A stretch of DNA of 12,491 bases, from contig CAYVQF010000094.1 of the NCBI GenBank assembly GCA_964454015.1, positions 1-12,491 of the forward strand, given 5' to 3'. The notes under the pieces were generated by a model that did no database searches, was not told the DNA's origin, and saw only the letters and a program-made list of their open reading frames with translations. Both the position numbers and the translations under genes were made by a program. Positions 8,298-12,491 of this stretch are shown here, one piece after another. Every line of letters starts with the position of its first letter. The first letter of the stretch is position 1. This DNA is from CAYVQF01 sp964454015. GTDB lineage: Bacteria; Myxococcota_A; Bradymonadia; UBA4248.

Positions 8298-10427
8298 CTA
8301 GGGCCGTAGCAGCGCCACGGCTCGGCGCGCCGCCGCCAACAAGGGCTCGGCGCTCACCTCAGTGCCCACGGCGCCCACCATCCATTGCTGCGGCGTCAGC
8401 CGCCCCTGCCTGCACATGCGCTCCATCTCCGTCGCCAGGTCGCGCCCCTCCAGATAGGCCTCGATCTGCACCTCGATGAGGTGCCCCAGGGGGTAGTCCG
8501 GCAGGTAGAGCCCATAGGCGATCATGTGGCTGTAGATCGCCAAAATGGGCGAGTCGCGCACCCCCAGCACCGGCGCATAATAGGTGTTCCAGATCTCTAT
8601 CGCCAACGCGATGACCGCCTGGCGCAGCCCCTCGGCGTCGAGCTCGGGGTGAGCATAGAGGTAGCGCCACACGGCGATGTCGAGCATGGCCACACCGGCG
8701 ATCTCGAAGGTGCTCCAGTAGAGACCGAGATCGCTGGCGGCCTGCTGCACTTCTGGATCCACGGGCCCCGAGGCGTGCGCGCCCAAGACCTCGAGATCGC
8801 GCCGCTGAAAGACGAAGGCAAAGGCCTCGGTGAAGGCCGTGTTCGGCACCCCGCTGAGGACGAAGTGATCCACCAGGTTCAGGCTGAAGACCTGCTCGAC
8901 GTTGTGCCCGAGCTCGTGCATGGCGATGTTGTAGCCCTTGTAGTCCATGCCCTCGGCGCCGACCCGGGTGCGCAGGCGCGCCTTGTCGCTGCGCATCCCG
9001 GCCCGCATGGCGTGGCCTGCCCCGCGCGAGGCGTCCACGGCGATGTGCGCCGTGAGCAGCGCGATCTGCGCCGCCGAGAAGCCCAGGCGCGCAAAAATGT
9101 TGCCCAGATCCGCCTCAAAAGCCGCCGCCGTCGGATAGCGGGCCTGGGTCTGGGCCGACAGCTCCGCCGCGTCGGGCACGCCCTGACCGCCCCTGAAGCC
9201 GTTGTACCAGATGTCGAAGGCCTCCAAGGGCCGCCCGAGGCGGCCGGCGATGATCTCGGCCGTGGTCAGGGCCACGGGATCGGTGAGGACGGCGATCAAG
9301 AGGGCCTCTACGGCCTCCACGGACATCTCCCGGCGCAGATCGAAGCGGCGCGCGGGGTGGGTGGGGTGGCTCGGGGTGTAGGCGTCGACGGCCTGCTCAG
9401 CGTGAAAAATCGACAAGAAGTGGCGGTAGCGGGTGTTGGGCTCGGGCGCTGGGGTCGCGTCGGGGCGCGCCGGCAGCGCGTTGGCGATGGGATCCCACAG
9501 CAAGTCGGGGTGATCGATGACCTCTGCGGGGATCTCCTGGCGGATGATGCGCTCCATGATGGTGTAGATGATGCGTTGGGCCTCCGTGCCCGCAGGGCCG
9601 AAGGCATAGTGGGCCTTGAGCTCGTCGCGCAGGCCCCAATGGCTGATCAGCCCTTTGCCCTCTGGGAAGGGTTGCTGCTCGCCGACGCGGATATTGGCCA
9701 TGTGAATGTTATAGCTGCTGGTGTACTCTCTCACCGCGGCGTAGGTCGCGCCCAGCCTGCGCATGACCTCGCCGGGGACGCGCAGGGCGTAGCCGGCGGC
9801 CAGGCGTGCCGCGGCCCATTCGGCGCGGCTCAACGGCAGGTGGTCCAGCTCGGCCAGGCTGTAGATGGGGAAGTTGAGGAGGGCGACGAAGGCCAGGCCG
9901 CTGGCGAAGGCGTCCTCTTGGGCGTGGGCCAAGGGATCGTAGGCGAAGAAGAGGCTGTCCACGGGCAAGGGCGCGCCCTGGTCGAGGTCGATGGGGCCGC
10001 GCAGGTGGCGGCGCAAGGCCGTGTGGTGGCCGCTGAGGGCCTCCAGGTTCGCGTCGAAGCGCGCCAGGGTCTGGGCCAAGCGCTCGGGATCGGTGATGAA
10101 GTGCGTCGAGACGAAGGCCTCCAGGGCCGCCAAGTCACCGTCGCTGCTGCGCCAGCGCTCGCTCACCTGTTGTAGGCCGCGCTGCAAGCGCGGGCCGTGG
10201 GCCGCGCCAAAGTGCGCCGTGAGGCGCGCTTGCAGCGCGGCCAGATCGGCTGGCGCGAAGCCGAGCGCCTCCTCGGCCGTGGTAACAGAGAGGGCTGCGG
10301 TGTCTGCCGCGGGGGGGCACGGTGCGGGCAAGGGGTGCTGCGCGGGGGCAGGCTGACAGGCCCAGGCGCTGAGGAGGAGGGCGGGGAGTAGCCAAGACGG
10401 CCGCTCTGGAAAAGTGCGTTGAGACAT
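8298..10427 (-). CDS. HExxH zinc metallopeptidase lipoprotein (M3-like)
   Basis: A 709-residue exported protein. The ATG at 10427 is chosen because GGAG (10437-10434) is six bases upstream and the start gives a short signal ending in SAWAC (Cys24). An upstream ATG at 10469 would add a poor 14-residue tail. After a Pro/Ala-rich linker the body is largely helical. HELGH (504-508) supplies two zinc ligands and the catalytic Glu, and TEAF (Glu534, 26 residues later) supplies the likely third ligand. This is the gluzincin layout of M3 oligopeptidases and relatives. Overall similarity to oligoendopeptidase F or thimet peptidase is not obvious, so the family is given only as M3-like. It probably trims peptides at the envelope. 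It lies 109 bases downstream of the ImuA-like gene on the same strand. The spacer holds the palindrome GCCGCCGGCGGC (10502-10513), and a TTATAG (10533-10528) that could belong to its own promoter lacks a good -35. Confidence 0.82.
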   Translation of the reverse strand: MSQRTFPERPSWLLPALLLSAWACQPAPAQHPLPAPCPPAADTAALSVTTAEEALGFAPADLAALQARLTAHFGAAHGPRLQRGLQQVSERWRSSDGDLAALEAFVSTHFITDPERLAQTLARFDANLEALSGHHTALRRHLRGPIDLDQGAPLPVDSLFFAYDPLAHAQEDAFASGLAFVALLNFPIYSLAELDHLPLSRAEWAAARLAAGYALRVPGEVMRRLGATYAAVREYTSSYNIHMANIRVGEQQPFPEGKGLISHWGLRDELKAHYAFGPAGTEAQRIIYTIMERIIRQEIPAEVIDHPDLLWDPIANALPARPDATPAPEPNTRYRHFLSIFHAEQAVDAYTPSHPTHPARRFDLRREMSVEAVEALLIAVLTDPVALTTAEIIAGRLGRPLEAFDIWYNGFRGGQGVPDAAELSAQTQARYPTAAAFEADLGNIFARLGFSAAQIALLTAHIAVDASRGAGHAMRAGMRSDKARLRTRVGAEGMDYKGYNIAMHELGHNVEQVFSLNLVDHFVLSGVPNTAFTEAFAFVFQRRDLEVLGAHASGPVDPEVQQAASDLGLYWSTFEIAGVAMLDIAVWRYLYAHPELDAEGLRQAVIALAIEIWNTYYAPVLGVRDSPILAIYSHMIAYGLYLPDYPLGHLIEVQIEAYLEGRDLATEMERMCRQGRLTPQQWMVGAVGTEVSAEPLLAAARRAVALLRP

Positions 10428-10536
10428 CGCGTTCTCCGCTGCGTGAGGGGAATGGGGCGGCGGCGCCAAGCAAGGAGGAGGGCGCGGCGCGGCCGCAGGA
10501 GGCCGCCGGCGGCGTCCACCCCGTGACCTATAACAC

Positions 10537-11205
10537 TCACCCCAAGCCCGATGGAAGCAGGGGAGAGCGTTGCGGGCCAGGTCGCGGGCCGCCGCGCTTG
10601 TCCTTGGTGACCTCGACGCGGTAGGCGTCGACGCCGCGCTCGGGCTGGGCCTGGAGACAGGCGCGCAGGGTGATGAGGGGGCCCAGCGAGGGCGCCTCAG
10701 CTTCCTTGAGGGTGAGAAAGAGCACGGCGTGCTCGCTCTTGCGGCACCAGGCGGCGAGACGGGCGAGGTAGGGGGTGACTTGAGGTGGCGACAGCGGCGG
10801 TGTGCGCCTTTGCCAGGGGAGCTGGCAGAGATCGACCAGGATCAGGGCAAAGGCGCTCGATTGCCCCACCCGAATCGCCGCGCGCAGGGCGAGCTCGGGG
10901 GTGGCCAAGCGGACGCAGAGCAGGGCCCGCACATCGACGCCGCAGCGCTGCAAGTCGGGAGGGTAGGGCATGATGGCGGGGTCGCTGTGGATCAGGCAGA
11001 CCAGGCCGCCCTGCCGCTGCGCGGCGGCGAGCTGCAAGGTGGCCTCGGTGAGCAGGCCCCCGCCCAGGCCGGGCGCGCTCAGCTCAGCCAGGATCCCGCG
11101 CAGGGAGGCATAGCTCCAACCCAATGGCGCGTGTTCCCGCGGTTGCTGCCAGCGCCGCAAGATCTCCAATGCGCTCTGTGGTCCTTCGTTGCGTCGCGCC
11201 AGCAT
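10537..11205 (-). CDS. ImuA/RecA-like SOS protein without Walker A
   Basis: A 222-residue cytoplasmic protein that reads as a RecA-fold relative of the ImuA type. ImuA normally works with the polymerase-like ImuB and DnaE2 in error-prone synthesis after damage. The core runs from GGGLLTEATLQLAAAQRQGG, where RecA would have its nucleotide-binding P-loop but no GK[ST] is present, through VCLIHSD and CGVDVRALLCVRL (compare GVDL-RLL-VRP in relatives) to FALILVDL and LTLKE. It ends with VEVTKDKRGGPRPG, reminiscent of the RecA/ImuA tail. The ATG at 11205 is firm: AGGAGG (11218-11213) sits 7 bases before it, and the promoter places the transcript start only about 14 bases upstream. In-frame ATGs at 11241 and 11298 lie in or beyond the promoter. 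No imuB or dnaE2 is nearby. Family assignment is moderate, but SOS control supports it. Confidence 0.72.
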   Translation of the reverse strand: MLARRNEGPQSALEILRRWQQPREHAPLGWSYASLRGILAELSAPGLGGGLLTEATLQLAAAQRQGGLVCLIHSDPAIMPYPPDLQRCGVDVRALLCVRLATPELALRAAIRVGQSSAFALILVDLCQLPWQRRTPPLSPPQVTPYLARLAAWCRKSEHAVLFLTLKEAEAPSLGPLITLRACLQAQPERGVDAYRVEVTKDKRGGPRPGPQRSPLLPSGLG

Positions 11206-11225
11206 GGGGCACCCTCCTAGGGGAG

Positions 11226-11253
11226 AGTATACAGAACGCATGTTCAGGGTCAA
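11226..11253 (-). promoter_or_regulatory. Sigma-70-type promoter of the ImuA-like gene
   Basis: On the minus strand TTGACC (11253-11248) and TATACT (11231-11226) are separated by 16 bases. Each matches the consensus at five of six positions. Transcription would begin near 11219, at the ribosome binding site, giving a leader of roughly 14 bases. This is the best promoter in the window. Confidence 0.75.
11232..11247 (-). promoter_or_regulatory. LexA-type operator (SOS box)
   Basis: CTGAACATGCGTTCTG exactly fills the spacer between the -35 and -10 of the ImuA-like gene. Its core GAAC-ATGC-GTTC has perfect inverted arms and is the GAAC-N4-GTTC form used by LexA of Gram-positive type and several other phyla. 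It also fits, as I remember it, the Myxococcus xanthus consensus CTRHAMRYBYGTTCAGS at 15 of its first 16 positions. Position, sequence and the DNA-repair gene behind it agree. LexA binding itself is inferred. Confidence 0.72.
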
Positions 11254-11895
11254 CGGCGACGTTGAGCTGGGGTGAGGTCTGCCGCCACGCTCCCCCATCC
11301 CCCGTCCCGCATCCCGCCCCCCGGCCTGCCATCCACAAAATCAAAATAGAACGGTATCGGCCGATGCGTCGGCCGATGCGTCGGCCGATTTGGCGTCGGC
11401 ATTGGCAGAGCTGCTCTGGGTGCACCTGCGACTGGACAGCAAGGTAAGGCAGAGCCGCGCTGGCCCACCTGCGCCTTCTTTCTGGGTCGCGTCATCGGTC
11501 CAGCGGGCGCTTGACGCCCATGGGCCCGTGCTTGACGGGGTGCGTGTTGGTCATCGTCGTTGGCATGTCGCTAGGCGCGATCCACACACCCGCAACAACG
11601 CCAGAGCCATCGCCCGCTGTCTCACCCGCTCTCGTGTTCCTGTATGAAGCTCCCTTGCTCATGGCCAAGCCTTGGCAGTCGCTGCGCTGCGCACGTCAGG
11701 AGTTCTTGGCGACTATTTCCGCGTGTTGCGTTTCTTTTCCCCCGACGCCCCAAATCACCGGTGCTGGGGATTTCCAAGACTGCAGTCAGTCGATCTTCAG
11801 TTGGTCGTGAGATAGGCTGTGTGTCGGTGGGTTGGTGCGTGGTAGGAAAGAAGGGTTGAATTGGCCTAGTATTGTGTTAGAAGTCAGGGGATAGT
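11254..11895. other. Gene-poor interval between the ImuA-like gene and the low-GC gene
   Basis: About 640 bases without a convincing gene on either strand. Open frames here lack ribosome binding sites, and their translations look like random GC-rich product. The interval holds the 12-base tandem repeat (listed separately). It also holds a GCTTGACG octamer twice (11509-11516 and 11530-11537) flanking the palindrome GCCCATGGGC (11516-11525). From about 11640 onward GC content declines, leading into the AT-richer gene. No tRNA, transposase remnant or clear attachment site was seen. Confidence 0.5.
11357..11389. repeat. 12-base tandem repeat, about 2.75 copies
   Basis: TCGGCCGATGCG occurs at 11357-11368 and 11369-11380, and its first nine bases recur at 11381-11389. 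Each unit carries the palindrome TCGGCCGA. The array lies about 100 bases upstream of the SOS promoter, outside any gene. It could be a protein-binding array or simple slippage. Confidence 0.7.
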
Positions 11896-12447
11896 ATGTA
11901 CGAAGCTGCATCACTAGCGTCAATTCGCAACCGCATGTTGAGGGAGCTGCCACGAGAAGTGGTCGTTACGCGCAGAGAACCCGTTACCGAATTTGGGTAC
12001 ATGACGCCGCAGGTGATGAATAGGCCAACTCGATATCAGACGATAAGCTCGACCGAGAAAAGGCAATCAAAGCTGGTAGGCATCCTTCTGTGTCATCCCA
12101 ATAGCCCATTGGCAAAGTCAGAAATTCTCGGTCACCTACCGCAATTTCATATTCGTTCCGGAGAAGCCATCGATTTCTTCTGCGCAGGGTATGGTGCTTA
12201 TTGGCCCTCAAACCATCATGTTGATCAAAAAGTAGTCGCTCGGATTAACGATGAGGACTGGCTCTTCAGTAACGAGGCATTTAATCAAGTCATAGAAGAG
12301 CTTGAGCGGGAATCCAAATGGGAGTTCAGTGGAGAGACGGAGCTTTTGCTTATCCCCGTCTCAAAAACGATTGATGGTGACGTCACATTCCAATATCGGG
12401 ATTCCATTGTCTGCAACTTAGAGGCCATGGCTAAGGCCTCGATCTAG
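11896..12447 (+). CDS. Unrecognised 183-residue protein in low-GC, probably imported DNA
   Basis: I do not recognise this family. The product is a soluble protein of 183 residues, without signal peptide or membrane segment, with a mixed helix/strand look. The most family-like stretches are RSGEAIDFFCAGYGAYWP in the middle, then WLFSNEAFNQVIEELERES and WEFSGETELLLIPV. The Arg/Glu-rich first 60 residues look less ordered. The start is supported by AGGGG (11886-11890) five bases before the ATG; a TTGAAT at 11856 may be part of a promoter, but no clean -10 follows. Base use is foreign to the window: hand counts of three 60-base lines in this region (beginning 11941, 12121 and 12241) give 34, 27 and 26 G+C, against 43 in the line at 7501. 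Codons often end in A or T. The likely explanation is recent transfer. What lies beyond 12491 would say most about its role. Confidence 0.78.
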   Translation: MYEAASLASIRNRMLRELPREVVVTRREPVTEFGYMTPQVMNRPTRYQTISSTEKRQSKLVGILLCHPNSPLAKSEILGHLPQFHIRSGEAIDFFCAGYGAYWPSNHHVDQKVVARINDEDWLFSNEAFNQVIEELERESKWEFSGETELLLIPVSKTIDGDVTFQYRDSIVCNLEAMAKASI

Positions 12448-12491
12448 CGATAGCGTCTAGTTGACGCCGCCAGCGAGGGCATCACAGAGCC

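Noticed and set aside
8385..10175. Open frame of 596 codons on the plus strand opposite the metallopeptidase
   Set aside because: Same effect: low-complexity Gly/Val/Gln/Arg product, no ribosome binding site, and the minus strand has the HELGH zinc site and a signal peptide.
11250..11495. Divergent minus-strand gene upstream of the SOS promoter
   Set aside because: Translation is Arg/Pro-rich and repetitive because it reads through the 12-base repeat, and it runs into the promoter region.
11511..11810. Possible 99-codon membrane protein starting with TTG or the ATG at 11520
   Set aside because: One hydrophobic stretch (CVLVIVVGMSLGAI) is suggestive, but there is no ribosome binding site, the rest has no pattern, and overlapping frames are equally open.
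11254..12491. tRNA gene or attachment site at the composition boundary
   Set aside because: I looked for a T-loop GTTCRAnnC with a matching acceptor stem and for flanking direct repeats and saw none inside the window; the right boundary lies outside it.

Overview
The window is GC-rich DNA (about 70% by hand count of one line: 43 of 60 bases in 7501-7560) from what looks like a myxobacterium or a related former deltaproteobacterium (Myxococcota or Bradymonadota). The grounds are the secreted proteins with Cys-rich 'C-x5-C-x4-C' modules, a sulfatase-modifying-factor (SUMF1) lipoprotein with an acidic stalk, a large GT-C membrane protein with periplasmic add-on domains, and a LexA-box-like sequence of the Myxococcus type. 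The assignment is inference from style; no ribosomal or other marker gene is present.

Layout, left to right. A SUMF1-domain lipoprotein (78-1640, +) converges with tryptophan synthase beta, trpB (1676-2914, -). Upstream of trpB, on the same strand, is a small outer-membrane-type protein with a lipoprotein-like signal (3205-3894, -). The 290-base spacer between them holds a nested hairpin just before the trpB start and two hairpins just after the upstream stop. Divergent from the outer-membrane gene is a YycJ/WalJ-type metallo-beta-lactamase-fold hydrolase (4133-4990, +). It is followed by a 1039-residue GT-C glycosyltransferase-like membrane protein with an internal SH3-like domain, a four-Cys module and a C-terminal beta-sandwich (5137-8256, +). 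That gene converges with a two-gene minus-strand unit: an ImuA/RecA-like SOS protein (10537-11205, -) and a predicted zinc metallopeptidase lipoprotein (8298-10427, -).

The clearest regulatory signal is in front of the ImuA-like gene. A TTGACC/TATACT promoter has a 16-base spacer that is itself the GAAC-N4-GTTC operator CTGAACATGCGTTCTG, the expected form of a LexA-repressed damage-inducible promoter. The metallopeptidase lies downstream on the same strand and may be read from it.

After about 640 bases without a convincing gene, containing a 12-base tandem repeat, base composition falls sharply. The last gene (11896-12447, +) is an unrecognised 183-residue soluble protein with much lower GC. 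It looks like the first gene of an imported segment that runs off the right edge. If there is an undescribed system here, that edge and the damage-inducible ImuA-peptidase unit are the best places to look. The rest is ordinary chromosomal content.
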